Positions 35,097 through 47,653 of a stretch of DNA of 64,000 nucleotides are shown in pieces. Where the stretch lies: positions 176,866-240,865 of the forward strand of contig NW_026516735.1 in assembly GCF_025766255.1 (NCBI RefSeq), in the 5' to 3' direction. The notes under the pieces are model-generated. The model was not told where the DNA came from, did not search any database, and saw only the letters and a list, made by a program, of their open reading frames with translations. Within the stretch, counting starts at the first letter, position 1; the number at the start of each line of letters is the position of its first letter. The position numbers and the translations under genes were made by a program. This stretch comes from Zychaea mexicana. Lineage: Eukaryota > Mucoromycota > Mucoromycetes > Mucorales > Lichtheimiaceae.

Positions 35097-38000
35097 CTAT
35101 AAAATGTCGCTATAACTGTCACGGCCACCACTACTACGTTTGCTTTTTGTTGAATAGTACAATTGTTGATATCCTTTCACTTCTTTTCGTGCCTTTTCAA
35201 TATCTGCGATTTCCAATTCAGTTTCTGCTTGCACACCGTCGCGCTCCAGTGTTTCTTTCGAAACAGCATCCGCCACGTCACTCGCGTTTTCCTCAATCAC
35301 TTTGCGTAAGACTGGATCTTGAATCTTGGATAGGATTCGATTTGTGTTCGAACTCGGGTTTCGTTGTGGCAAAGCATAATACTTGCGCATCTCGTGCTTG
35401 TCTTGTAGAGATAGCTTATCATTATCCACGACTCGACTACAAAAAGAAAAAAAAAATAAGTTTTTTGTCCGAGACGGATGGAGAGATTATTATTACCTTG
35501 CTATTCCCCGTTTATGAATGCTTTGGTATAACAGCTTGTGTTCAATGGTGGTATAAGTATACAGTCGATAGATGAATACATCCTTGGTCTGGCCATAGCG
35601 GTACACGCGGCCGACACCCTGTTCGTCATGCTGGGGATTCCAGTCCGAGTCGCAGAGAATCATTCGATTGGCACCAGTGATATTCACACCCAGAGAACCA
35701 GCTCGGGCAGAAAGGAACATGATGTGTTGTGTAGTGCTGTTATTGAATGTCTCGATAATAGGTTGTCGTTCCTAGTAGATCAATCAGTACATGGTGTAAA
35801 GTTCTATTGTGATCACTACAAACACTTACAGTAGCGGGCGTGCTACCATCAATTCTCGCTGTTTGGAATTGGAGTGTTCCCAGTAGGTTTTCCAGGTAAT
35901 CTATTATATTATAGTGTATGAAGAGATTAGACTTGGCCTCTCTGTTCACGTTTTAATGTAAGGAAAATTACCCAAGCATAAGATACTATGTGAAACAATG
36001 ACCAACTTGTCGTTAGCATCTCGACATGCTGTGGCGATGCCAACAATCACTTCTGTCTTGGAAGAATGCCGCGGGTCATCTATATCTAGATGTATTAACG
36101 AATATCAGTCGTGTTGTCACTCATCATTTATGGCAGTCTACAAAATTTAGTATATTTGTAAAACGCTCCACTGCAAATATGATGGCTTTACAAACCTGGG
36201 ATGGTATCAAATAACTTTTCAGCCATGGCCATTAGCTGGGTGGTTTTGATAGCTGTACTGATCTCCATCATTTCTTCTTCAAGTGCAATATCGGATTCTT
36301 CAAGTTCATGATTCCTTTGCGTAGAAATTGTTGGTACTGGCATCACTTTGTCTTGACGTCCCACCGCCATCTAATCAATAAAAACAAAAAATTCAGCACG
36401 ACATAACCCGAAAAGAAAGGCATTAGAAAAATGACCAACAACGCTCGTATCATTATATTACCTGATTAAGCACCGAGGGATGATTACAGATGGCTCGTAA
36501 TACACACAAGTTGATCATTGGATTTTCTTGGATATCCGTATGTTTAAACAGATGCAACAACGACTCGTATCCTTTGTATTGCAATTCTTTTAACTTGCAT
36601 CCAACATAATATTCAATCTTTTTAGGGAGTTCCTTTGCCAAAATTGTAGTGTCCCGACTAGATAAAATGTAGACGTATAACGTTCAGCTTTTTTGCATGT
36701 GATATGTGTTTATATAGGTAGAAATAGTAAGATTTTTACCGAAGAATGATATCAGCAGTTAGCAGCTGTAGCTTGAATAACTGTTTTTTTGCCATATAAA
36801 TATTGGACGCTGGTGAATCCGCATATACATTTTGAATTGGTTTCAGATACAAGTGGTTGAACTCTTGTTGAGCTGGTAAATAATTGGGACACGCGAATTC
36901 GACGACATGATAAAATTCGAGCAAATTGTTTTGCAGTGGTGATCCAGTCAGGCATAACCGTGCACGCGTCTTGACGAGCTGTAAAGCTATGGTGAGTTGT
37001 GATGTGCTGTTTTTGATTCGATGTGCTTCGTCGGCGATCAGTATTGCTGGACCTGGATCGACGAGCATGGTTCGTATCAAGTCTCTATCGTGGCTCTCCC
37101 GGAGCACAGAAATACGAAATTGTTCATAGCTCATCAACAAGATACCGCCATCCTTGTACCAGTGTTGAAGGTATTTCAGTCGTCGTGATGCAGATGCCAT
37201 GGGAGTATCTGATTATGTATCAGCAGTTATCTTTTTAGTTGCACACATTAAACGAGGTTGGAAAAGCCCTCTTTTAATTCGTACCAGCATAGTTGTAGAT
37301 GTTTCCGCTAGTCTCAACACATCCGGGAGGTCGCCACTTGTCGAATTCATTCACCCAATGGCTCAACGTAATTAGTGGAGCAAGAAGTAATATTCGTTTT
37401 GACTGTTTCGGTAGTATACAAAGAAAAAAAAAGGAAATTGTAACTTCCAATGAGTGTGTTACTTTTATCATGATAAAACCACAAGTAAAAAAAAAAAAGA
37501 TGGTATATTTGCCTTGAATTCATCAAGCTGAAAGGATGAGCTATGTTCATGCTTTGCCATGACATCTAACAGGGTGGTAACAAAGGTGACAGTTTGTATA
37601 GATTTGCCTAAACCCATTGAATGCGCAAGCACACAGCCTTGTTTTCGTTCAACAATGTGCTTCCACATGAACCGTACACCCTCAATCTGGTGAATTTTCA
37701 TGCGTATGAATTATCCCAGATAATAGATAAGTGTCAATATATCCAGTGGTAGATTCTCTCAGAAAGTTCATGAACGAACCTGGTGTTCTTTGAGGTATTT
37801 TGACATCCCATAAGGTACGCGTATCTTCTTACTAGGATCTGTATTCTTTGGATTCAAAACAACTTCAACTTTAAAACGTTTTCGATCATGTTTGACGTCT
37901 GGACGTCGTTGTTGTTGTTGTTGCTGTTGGTGCTGCGACGATGAATGTTGATCAAACAGCTGATAATACAATGGCATGGTTGTTGTGGTAGTACTACTGC

Positions 38001-38151
38001 TACTTGGATCGCCGTCATAATGAGTCAGTTTGGTAAGTTTTGCGGTGTACACCAGAGTTTTGGAGTCATTAAAGATGCTTAATGGTAGACTCTCGTTATG
38101 CCATTGGCGTGGATCGCTTGATCGTCGTCGTTTTCTAAAGATTTTCGACAT
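35097..38151 (-). CDS. SNF2-family ATPase, ATRX/ARIP4 (Rad54-like) type
   Basis: Ten exons (38151-37780, 37686-37513, 37402-37285, 37208-36740, 36657-36462, 36370-36196, 36079-35972, 35900-35830, 35771-35497, 35436-35097) give 765 residues. Helicase motifs in order are GCVLAHSMGLGKSIQT (motif I), LLLAPLITLSHWVNEF (Ia), ILIADEAHRIKN (II, DEAH), CLTGSPLQNN (III), KLVIVSHSI (IV), FLSARAGSLGVNI (V) and GVGRVYRYGQ (VI). The AHSMGLGK form and overall layout are those of ATRX/ARIP4 remodelers, which use ATP to move histones or strip proteins from DNA. The second intron begins GC (AAG|GCAAAT), a GC-AG intron. The N-terminus is Ser/Thr/Gln-rich and no PHD-like ADD domain is seen, so it is shorter than animal ATRX. 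Confidence 0.88.
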
Positions 38152-38443
38152 TGTGGGTAGTGCAAAAAAGAAAAAAAGTAAGCTGCTGAGCCTGATAAAG
38201 CTCGAATTATTTTCTTACAGCGCATTAATCATAGGCCGCAGCAGGCTGTTTCTTTTACCAACACATACAGTAAATACTATATACACTTGTCAATAAGGTA
38301 CTATTGCTATTTACTGCTACGGCTACCAGTAACCCCGGTTATTCTCTTTATTGATTGTGTGCCTATACAAACGTTTGCTGATTAGACGTCTTTGTTCGCT
38401 CCTTTTTTTCTTTTCTTCACCACATAACCAGATTTATCATACT
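38152..38443. promoter_or_regulatory. divergent promoter interval, SNF2 / BAG
   Basis: 292 bp separate the two start codons. Poly-A and pyrimidine tracts are present and no specific motif was identified. Confidence 0.45.
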
Positions 38444-39187
38444 ATGCCCCACATTGAAGTAAAATGGACTGGAAAACGATTCCAACTACATTTTAATCCG
38501 GAACAATTCGAGCATGCGACTGTGCACGACTTGAAACAAAAATGCCACGAAACCACGCATGTCGATCCAGCAAGAATGAAACTATTGGCCTATGGAGGTA
38601 GACAGAACACGAACCCATAATGAACAGAAAAGGCGTGTCGACTAATGTATTGTTGGGATCACTATATTTCAAGCTGTCATGAAAAACGATCAAGAACGAC
38701 TGATCAGTTACGGAGTAAGAGACGGTTCCAAAGTGATTCTTATGGCTGCGCCTGCCAAGGTAACAAAACAAATTCGATATAAATGCGTTGAAAGACAAAG
38801 TATAGATAATGACCCCAAAAAAATGTATGTTTGAAAAAGGCAACGGAAGGTGTTCCTGGAGGTGCTGAAGGTCAACTGCTCGCAATGATTGGCGCAATAA
38901 CCGAGAAACTAAACGGACGGATTATGCCTGAGATTGACTCGTACGAGAAGCGAGTCAAAGAGTTCATGTCGAGAGCACCAGAGCAAAAGGAAGCAAAAGA
39001 ACAAAAAAAGCTGGTGGATTATGGAACGTACTTGAACGAGCAGTTGATGAACATTCTGTTTGACTTTGACGGTATTCTCTGTGGACCCGAGTATGAAAAG
39101 GCACGCAACCAACGGAAAGAAGGTGTGCGGCAAGGACAGGCATTGTTGGATAAAGTAGACAATATCAAAGCACTTGTAAAGAATTAG
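38444..39187 (+). CDS. ubiquitin-like + BAG domain Hsp70 co-chaperone (BAG1-like)
   Basis: Exons 38444-38597, 38674-38759 and 38840-39187 encode 195 residues. Residues 1-75 are ubiquitin-like (IEVKWTGKRFQLHF, VHDLKQKCHETTHVDPARMK, YGVRDGSKVILM). Residues about 85-190 form a BAG three-helix bundle ending in KARNQRKEGVRQGQALLDKV, whose Arg and Gln contact the Hsp70 nucleotide-binding domain in known BAG proteins. The pair of domains is that of BAG1, a nucleotide-exchange factor linking Hsp70 to the proteasome. Unlike yeast Snl1 there is no membrane anchor. Confidence 0.85.
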
Positions 39188-39324
39188 AAAAAGTATATTT
39201 CTTGTAAATTCGTCAAAAGATGGGGGGGAACAGAACAGAACAGAGCAGAACAGAAAAGGAAAAAAAAAAAGAGACAGAAAAATAGCTAATGTATGTGTTG
39301 GCACAAAAGAAAACAGAGAGGAAA

Positions 39325-40188
39325 CTATGGGAACAGTACAAAGTCATCATCAGCGTTGCTGGAAGAAGAGGAGAATTCGTGCTCGAAACAGAAGGATGGG
39401 GAAGAAGGGTCAGCAGTTAACTGAGCAAATTCTGTAAAGATTGTTTCGTCATCGCAAACAGTCTCGTGAAAGTTGTTGTTGTTGTTGTTGTTGCTTGATT
39501 CTAGCAGTGACGACGACATGGAACAAGTCGACCACGTCTGGGATTCGGGGATGCTACCAAACAAGTCGAGCTGCTGTTTATCAGGTTCTTTTACTTTGTT
39601 GTTGCTTGCTGGTTTGTCTGTATGCTTGTTGGCGAGTAGTGGTTCTTGCTCGTGGTTGAGATGAAGGGTGGAGTTGTTGTTGTTGTTGTTGCGGGGATGA
39701 GGATGGTGGTGGTTGGGGTAAGGTCGGAAGCGCTGCTGTGGTTGAATGTGCCGACGAGGTGATGGGTCCTTGCCAGCGGATCCGACTACAGGAGGCAGTG
39801 GCATGCGTTGTATAGATGGAAGAGGGGCGTCCAGGTAAGAGTGTCCGTGAGTTAGAGTAGTGTTAGATTGTAGTAGTTGTTGTTGTTGCTGCTGTTGCAA
39901 AAGACTTGGAGGTGGGGGCTCTTCGTCGTCGCTGCTCATGGTGGGAGCTCCCGGCAGGCAAGGATAAAACACGGCTTCGTCGCAGCAACCAGACAGCCGT
40001 TCGGTCCCTTGCGGGCGGCCAGCGAGCTTTGGTGGGTGGTCCAGTAGTTGGTGGAGGGATTTTCTTGGTAAGCAAAGTGAGTAGTCATTTTGAGAAAGAT
40101 GGGTTGAAGAAGAAATGAGGGTTCTTTGAGGAGGAATGGTTGCTTTGTGGGGTAGGGACACTTGGGTTGTGGGTTTTCTTGAAGACAC
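39325..40188 (-). CDS. Asn/Gln-rich low-complexity protein
   Basis: Single-exon ORF of 287 residues. It contains poly-Gln, two poly-Asn runs, poly-Ser and His/Pro-rich stretches, with a C-terminal acidic, Phe-rich part (DETIFTEFAQL, FVLFP). No folded domain is recognised. The composition is typical of fungal transcriptional activators or condensate-forming regulators, but this is inference. The long open frame and 3' spacing from the BAG gene support a real gene. The true start could be a downstream Met (MSSDDEE). Confidence 0.5.
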   Translation of the reverse strand: MSSRKPTTQVSLPHKATIPPQRTLISSSTHLSQNDYSLCLPRKSLHQLLDHPPKLAGRPQGTERLSGCCDEAVFYPCLPGAPTMSSDDEEPPPPSLLQQQQQQQLLQSNTTLTHGHSYLDAPLPSIQRMPLPPVVGSAGKDPSPRRHIQPQQRFRPYPNHHHPHPRNNNNNNSTLHLNHEQEPLLANKHTDKPASNNKVKEPDKQQLDLFGSIPESQTWSTCSMSSSLLESSNNNNNNNFHETVCDDETIFTEFAQLTADPSSPSFCFEHEFSSSSSNADDDFVLFP

Positions 40189-43100
40189 AAGCGATATAAG
40201 AAAAGACCCTGCTTATCACTCGTGTGGAAGATAAGTTTTACGTGTGTTTGGAAAGTCTTTCTTGCTGTATTTCCTTTGCACCTTCCTTTGCCGTTGGATT
40301 AATGGTATGGGCAAAGAATGAGAGAGAAAGGCTTTTTTGTATGAAAAAAGGGAAGAAAAAAAAAAGTAAGAGAGAGAGAGGGAAGGGGAAGCAGCCAGAT
40401 ACGCTGTCTGAAAAATAGTACGAGAATTTGGGTTTGGGTACTGTAAACCGCTATATACTGTGCACCCCAACAGGTCCATTTCCGACGCCTTGATTGGCTG
40501 TTCCTCCACTTCGCCACACGTTGCAGATTGCCTTTGCAGATGCGTCCTTTCCTTCTTGTTGCTGCTGCGCATTTCCTATGTCTACATATAAAAGAAGCTG
40601 TTCTCATTCACGCCATGGGTATCTATCTCCTTCTTTCTTCACTTACCATGCGTACTATGTGTTTCTCAGCTGCCCAAAGCAACCTGTGTGAGGGCGAAGG
40701 GAAACGAGAATAGACTCAGCAGCGTATGAGGCTTAGATTCTAGTTTCAGGGCAAAATCAATTTCACTACACGATTATCTCTCCTCGTCCAGGTAGTACAC
40801 GGAACACGCTCTTTTTCGCCATGGCATCATCATCAGTGTGCTTGCTATTGATAACCTTACTGTAGACCCTACTCGGTGGCTGGTTACTTCACTAACTAAC
40901 CATTGCTACGCTTGCTCCTATAAGATGACACCCCGTTGATTTGATAGTACAACAACAACAACAACAACAACAACGGCGTATACATGAAAATGTATGGACT
41001 GGAGTGCGTCAAGTGCGAAGCTCCTTCATCCATATATTCGGCTTGTAACAATGAGTCAAGTAGTCACCAGCCCCACTGCAAGGAGAGTAAGGATCTATCC
41101 AGCAGGTGCGTGGTAGAATTACCTTCCCCCTGTGTTTTAATATGCACGTACATTATTGTATACAGCCATTCATACTATGCATCGGCAGTTCCCTTTCTTA
41201 TTATCGACAAGTGGGTGAATCACTACATAAAAATATAACACGCAAATCATATATATCTTGAGAAAGAATATTCATTGAAACCGCCTTGTTCACTTCTCTT
41301 TGGTGGAATCTGTCGTAATGGGTACTCACCGGTCTCGTTTTTCTGTCATGCTTCTTTTCTATCTTGCTGTGAGTATAATACGTACAAGCAAAAAAGAGAA
41401 CTGGGATCTCGTACGCAAGCGAATATTTGCGTGGTGTCACGAGTTATGTAAATATTTGGACACGTCTGTCGAGGTATATCCACGTAGAACACAGTCCATT
41501 ACCCGGTTGTCTATTGTGTACTTTTTGGAACGCGTAATTTGGCAAGTGCTCGTATCCAGCTGTGTAGCTACTGGCTTGCTATCCAATGTTGAGATATTAA
41601 CGTTGAAGAAGAACAAAAGCAGCTGGGTCACGTGGCTCTTTTACAAAGGAGAGATGCCCATTTTCCGGTTGTAACGGCCATTATGTCGACAAAGTGATAC
41701 TTTCCCCAGATGTGTGAATGTCGCGCCTCTGCACGAACAAGTATTATCAAAGAAGGATTAATCAATTAGGTGAGCTGTTGTTGAATTTGAAGGATGCTTG
41801 TTACTCTGGTAAAGGCATCATTCTATACGCCCTTTCATTAACTTTTTTTTCGGTACGGCACCTTAGTTTGTTAGCTTGCCTAACTGCATAAATAAGACGA
41901 TGCGCTTTAAAACGCCTTTTTATGTTTGTCTCTTTTTCTTTCGGATTTTTAGAAGCTATGTAATTCAACATAAATACCTGTATTCAAGTAGCTATTCATG
42001 AGGATTCGATGGTCAAAAAAAGTCTTCTTCCGAAAGGCAGCACGAGAATTTAAAGAAGCCGAAGAAGAGACAATATCGTATACGTCACTGAAAGAAGCGA
42101 AAATAGAAATCCGAGGCTCGACTGGCAAACAACTGTTCAGCGTTCTTTTTCGGGAGGGCAAATCGTTCGGACAATAATCGAGTAGAAATGTTAACAGCGC
42201 GTCGAACTTTAGGCAACCTCTACTAAATTGACAGCGCTCGATCACTTTGCGCGTTAACTGCCTGCAGATATGTGCCAAGATCTAACCTTATTGTATCGTA
42301 TAGTAGAAATCGCAATGTTGGTTTACATCCAAAGTTATATACTACTTTCTTCATGACGGCACAGAAATCTGCGCTAGCCCCCCTTTGCTTTAGCTTTGAA
42401 AGAAATGGAAATTATACTGCAGACTGTACGAAGTGCGTGATGGGGAAAAGCGCTTCTTATGTTTAATATGATAGATATGGAGGTCATCGGCTCTTAGTGC
42501 GCACATATTCCTTTGCGATTGACTTGACTTTGCTCTGAAGCCAAACATTCAAAAATGCTTTCCGTTAAAAAAAGTACAAAGTGCTAATCATAGGCGCTTT
42601 TTGACTGTATTAGAGAACGGAGACAACATCATGGCAACCAAATTCCATTCAGAAAAGGTTGTTTGTTGCAGCGCAGGCACTTTTCTTAGACGACTTTAGA
42701 AAGCGATGATGTCCTTACAGACTGTAGATCGAAAACTTCGCGCCGACAGACCTCAACTAGTCCTGCTTAGATGTTGACAAATTGCTGTTTTCCATTCAGT
42801 GTTCTTAGTCAAAGAGATCGAAAACTCGGTTAATTTGACATTTATACAGTATGTCATTCAACTCGTTGCTTGCACTATCTTCATTGTCAGAAGTGACCCG
42901 CTTTGGAAGGTACATTGGAGGTATTTTCGTTACCGTTTTATGCATCCCAAGCTTGTCTCTTGATAAAATATAGTCGATCAGGAGGATCCTGGTCGCTAAT
43001 TAACATGTTGTTAGTTGAGTGAGGTGATGTACTTGCTCGATACGGATTGGTTTTGAGAGCCTTTAGTGACTTTTAAGGATGTCGTGTGTCTTTAGCGGTC

Positions 43101-43333
43101 GACAGTCTCGCCTATGCTTTATATTATCATGTAACTGTTGTTTTATCGTTTGAGAACAGTGTCATGAAGTATGGCCGGAGCATGTTTATCCAAGAACACG
43201 CAATTGGTTCATGTATTCATGGCTTGCCTGGTTCATTGAATCTAATGTAGTATTATCAGCAAAGAAAGCGGCGGAAGAACATTTTGTTTCGTTTTATCCT
43301 TTGTGCCTAATCAGTTGATATCCAGAAGAGGCC
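40189..43333. other. 3.1-kb interval with decayed fragments, no confident gene
   Basis: Contains a CAA run at about 40950-40974. Around 41270-41640 on the minus strand, MDCVLRGYTSTDVSKYLHNS and THYDRFHQREVNKAV resemble the helix-turn-helix region of a Tc1-type transposase, badly decayed. A minus ORF at 41949-42278 has no family. Nothing is supported at 42480-43330. Confidence 0.4.
41998..42177 (+). CDS. small hypothetical ORF
   Basis: 59-codon ORF, highly charged (REFKEAEEETISYTSLKEAK), in a gene-poor interval. Composition is protein-like, but there is no family or splice support. It could be a fragment. Confidence 0.2.
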   Translation: MRIRWSKKVFFRKAAREFKEAEEETISYTSLKEAKIEIRGSTGKQLFSVLFREGKSFGQ

Positions 43334-46300
43334 ATGTTGCTTGTTGGCGATCTAGATGACCAAGAGAGCTCTTTTGACTACATGGGAGAATGTTGTACGT
43401 GCTGTCATAAAGGCTACCGAAATATCCACAGAAACCATTGTTGTTCTTGCATGAATCGAGCTCTTTGTGCGACTCTGGTAATCAATTAATTCGGGAGGGG
43501 CTGCCGCTCGCCCATCTGTGTTGATCTTCTGCGTTTTTTTCTTCCAACCAAATTGGGAAGCATATGAAGTTTCCGTACAAGGTGAGTTCTCCCCATTACA
43601 CTTTCCACCCATTGCCCTCCCACGAGTGTAAAACAAGTTAACTAATACAACTTTGCAGCTTGACGATTTAACATGGATCGACAATGACCATTCACGCAAC
43701 GAAGAAAACGTATATTGCTACTGTGGTGGTCCATACACAGAGTATGTTCTTGCTGTGAAATCGATCGATCTATAGAAAAAGTTTGATTCATGAGAGAGTA
43801 AAGCTAATCGTGACATTTGAATGTATAGGGATAAGCCAATGGCTCATTGTGATTCTTGTCGACAGCTTTTTCATTCAGGTAATACACTTTTTCCTTCTCA
43901 TGTTACATGTGTTGTTGAATCGTGTTTTTTTAACTTTCTGGTCTGCTTTTAGCTTGTATAACTTGCTTGCCGAGGCCACTATTATATGGCGATAACTTTC
44001 TCACGTTTCGCTGCAGCGTATGCACACAAGACGCGGAAGAACATCATCGTCATAATATGAGCTGGGTGGCTGTCGTGCATTTGGTGATATACAATTTGAT
44101 GGTACGACAGGATCTACGCGACCAGAACAAACCCGATGACCAAAAAGGCCTGAAATATTTTCGGTGGAAGGATGATATATGTGCGTTCATCGATGATTAT
44201 TGGGATTATCTTGTCCCGGGAAAGAAAAGTAAGATTTAAAGTGAAGATGATCGTAGAGGATGTCAGGATCAGAAGATTTATCGACTTTGGTATATGCTAT
44301 TGTAGGATCCGTAACTTGGAACAATACGATCGCTAGTGTATTATCAACGCATGGCACAGTTTTTAAATCTGGATACGAGATTTTTCATCAAAGTGGTATG
44401 TGTTGGCTGGTCGCTATTTATTTTGTTTCTTTTGGTGATGTTTCTGCTAATACATCCTTCTTTTGTATTGTGCTAGCTTGGTGGTCGTTACATGAACAAG
44501 TGCCTCCGAATAAAGGTATTTAGATTATGATTCTGCTATGGGATATTAATAAAGATGTCGCTAATATGTTTTAATGTAATTTATAGATAAACCTCGAACA
44601 ACCAAAGTAAAAGCTCCGGGAAAACCAACTCAAAAGCGGGCACGGCCAGATGGCGAAAATAAAAAACAAGCCAATAAACCGAAAAAGATCAAGGTTGAGA
44701 GTAGAGAAGAACATGTGGAGCCATCACCAAAGCCATTAAAAAAAGGGCAACGGAAAGAACAGAAACCGGTTCATGATGCTGAAGTGCCATCTAGAGAGGT
44801 ATCTAACGAGAAGAAAGATTGCCGCAGGACGTTGTAAAACTGAAAAGGCTAACCGATCATTTCATGTGTCTACAGGATGATGAGATGTTCAATATGAGCT
44901 CACTGTCGGAACTGTCATCGGACGAGGAGATGGCTCCTGCAAATGATCATACGGTATGCTACAATAAGAGGATTAGCATACACACTGTAGATAAAGACTG
45001 AATCCCAATCATTTTAGGATGTTCCAAAGAGGATCACAAAATCACCACGAAAAGTCGAAACTGCATTAGTATCGGTACCTGCTTCTACATCCGCACCTGT
45101 GGGCGAGCCAGAACAAAAGCAAGAAATTATGCCAACACATATCCCCTCAATGGATGAACCTGAAAGCCCATATGCTACAGTACCACACCACAACGTAGAG
45201 CAGCACTTTACCACCACAGCAGTTACAATCAACCCTCCTAACTCTGCACTCGCCGCTAGTGCTACGGCTACGGCTTCTGCTGTTGCCGAATCAAAACGTT
45301 CTGACAAAGTGGTAAGATTGTAGAACACGCCATCTGTTGTTTATTGTCGACTCAAGCTGTTTCTAAATATTAGGATAAGTCTCAAGATATAACGGTTCAG
45401 GGAACATCAACACCAACAACAACCGATGCACCACCCAAACCTGCTCGAAGCGCGTTTTTGTCGCAACAAGAAGAATGGCAACTACTCCAAAAACTTAACA
45501 ATGCTAGTAAACGATTACCACCAGCCGCACTACGCTACCAACGAAAACTTACAGTTCGAAGGGTCAGTGTAAAAAACATTGTTCGAGTTTTGCTTTTTTT
45601 GGAGAACAAGTGTCAAAAAAGATTAATCTTAAATATGCTATATAGCTGAAGCGCAATTTAGGTCTTAAGCTATTTGACTTGGACGCACATGTTACACGAC
45701 AAATACGATCACGATCAGAACTTGTACCAATATCCAAACAGCTTTCCGGAGAGAAGGGTGCTGCGGATCATACACAAAAAGAAAACGAGGAAACGTTGCA
45801 ATTATCCAAAGAATTTGAGAAAATCACGCATACCACATACAATTGCTCGTTTGCTCGTCGACTTTATGGATCGATTCGTCAAGAAAGCGCGGTGACAAGG
45901 GAGGAACCATGGCTGTCGTCTTGGAACGGACGCAAGTTGCGACCCTTTATTCGAAGGGACTTCCAAAGCAGGCCGCCCATGATGCGAATTTTGCATGAAA
46001 TTGAGGCATGTGCGGGAAAACCAATGCGACGGCCACTCTCTTCGCAGCGCAGCAAGGACTACACGGCGAGCATTGACTATGTCTATTTTCAGCCACAACA
46101 TTTGGATCAAGCCAACGCTATGCTTCGACGCAGTTTTTGGGAAGGGATCGATGTTTCTGAATCGTTATTGTTTCCAGAATTCAGCATTGTTGCTTTGTAC
46201 AAGCAAGCGGTGATTGGATGTGCATTCATGACACCGGAAGCATACATCACATACTTTGCAGTATCACCAGGATGGGACGGTGCAGGAATTGGCCAGTAAG

Positions 46301-46675
46301 TTGAAATATCTTTCTTCGTGTGTGTATGTAGTAATGTGATACTAATCGGTGATGGAACTCCATTTTTTCTGTTCACAGATTCATGCTTTATCACTTATTC
46401 CAGGTAAGGCTGTCATACCCGGAGTGGATGAGAGGGAGAAAGGAGTACTCGGTATAGCAGTGTTGAATACATCTAACCTTTATTTTTCGATGAATTTGTA
46501 GACTGCCATCAGTAAGGATATTACGCTTCACGTGTCGGCCAACAACAGTGCCATGATATTATACCAAAAATTTGGCTTTAAGCCAGAGGAGTTTATTGTG
46601 GATTTCTACGACAAATATCTTTCCTCCGATAGTGTATATAGTAAAAATGCATTTTTCTTACGGCTGCGTCGATAA
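43334..46675 (+). CDS. KAT14: PHD-finger GNAT acetyltransferase, KAT14 (CSRP2BP)-like
   Basis: The model has a first exon 43334-43477, a likely 21-nt micro-exon 43561-43581, then 43659-43741, 43829-43878, 43953-44228, 44306-44395, 44477-44515, 44587-44798, 44876-44953, 45018-45311, 45374-45562, 45646-46295, 46379-46403 and 46502-46675; it stays in frame for 774 residues. The N-terminus has Cys pairs (CCTCCHKGYRNIHRNHCCSC) and a PHD-like finger (YCYCGGPYTEDKPMAHCDSC, then LFHSACI). A winged-helix-like part (KYFRWKDDICAFIDDYWDYL) and a long disordered linker follow. The C-terminal GNAT domain has IGCAFMTPEAYITYFAV, GWDGAGIGQFMLYHLF (acetyl-CoA loop) and LHVSANNSAMILYQKFGFK. This order matches animal KAT14 of the ATAC complex. 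Substrate is inferred, not shown. Confidence 0.85.
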
Positions 46676-47021
46676 AGAACCTCAATACAATGATAATGTA
46701 GTTGTAGCAGTATTAGGTGTTAAGAAAAAGACAAGCGGAGTACATCCTATTGTTCGTAGTGTTTGGTATAGGGCAACTGCGCTGTATGCGGCTCACGCCT
46801 GCACCCGAAAGAAGTATCGTTGATTGGAACGACAGGTTATTTAAGTGAAATAGTGCGAGAGAAGATGAGGCGGGGTGTACACACAAACCTCACCTGGCCC
46901 AACCCCTTGAAATATTCTAATGATATGCATTAAATCACTTGTGACAACTCGAGAGCTTTGAATCAAGTGGAAACCTTGTTGAGCACTTTAATGAGAAAGC
47001 TTTAGAGAATTTTACATCTAA
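46676..47021. other. 3' flank of the acetyltransferase gene, no gene seen
   Basis: Nothing codes beyond short spurious frames. Confidence 0.5.
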
Positions 47022-47453
47022 GGGTGTTCTCAAAAAGGGCGAACGGCCGTCCGGACGGGGTCCTGATTCAGAAGTAGGGTATTACCAAAACTGTGGTGGT
47101 CCGTACGGACATTTTGAGACCAATTTTGCAGGCATTCGGACCATGTTATTTAGTATTCTCATCTATATATATCTCCAATAAGTAGTAAGAACGTTTATTC
47201 CAGTGAGATTTATCTGTACTACTGGTACAGCAGTTATAGACAGGTATGCTTTTTGCCGTTGCATGAATGTGAGACAGCAATTTTCCTTTTCGAGTTCGGA
47301 CCAAGGCGTCGTCTCAACAATTTGTTGAGACTACGAATCGCTCAATTTGGAAGCTTCGACCCACCTTCATATGGAAGCCGAATGTTCGGCATTTTAAATT
47401 TATTTCTATTCGTGGGTGGGGCGAACGACCGTTCGCCCTTTTTGAGAACACCC
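47022..47453. mobile_element. MITE with 25-bp TIRs and TAA target duplication (Harbinger-like)
   Basis: The 432-bp element begins GGGTGTTCTCAAAAAGGGCG and ends with its inverted copy; 25 terminal bases match perfectly and the match extends past one mismatch. TAA precedes and follows it (47019-47021 and 47454-47456). A 3-bp TAA/TTA duplication is the signature of PIF/Harbinger elements. No coding capacity is seen. The sharp TIRs and intact duplication suggest fairly recent insertion. Confidence 0.9.
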
Positions 47454-47653
47454 TAAGTCGAAATACCAAGTAGCGAGGACTTGGTTTTTTTTATACAGCT
47501 TCAAATTCGAATTCATTCCAGAGCAGTATCAACTTGCTTTCGTCGACATCATCGAAGCGCAGCACCTCTTAATTTTTGACAAAACTAAATGTACTCATGC
47601 CAATTGCAAGACTATAAAAGCCCTGTCTTGTTATTTATTGTCACTATTTCCCC

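Noticed and set aside
39441..39664. Plus-strand Leu/Cys-rich ORFs
   Set aside because: Antisense to poly-Asn codons of the low-complexity gene.
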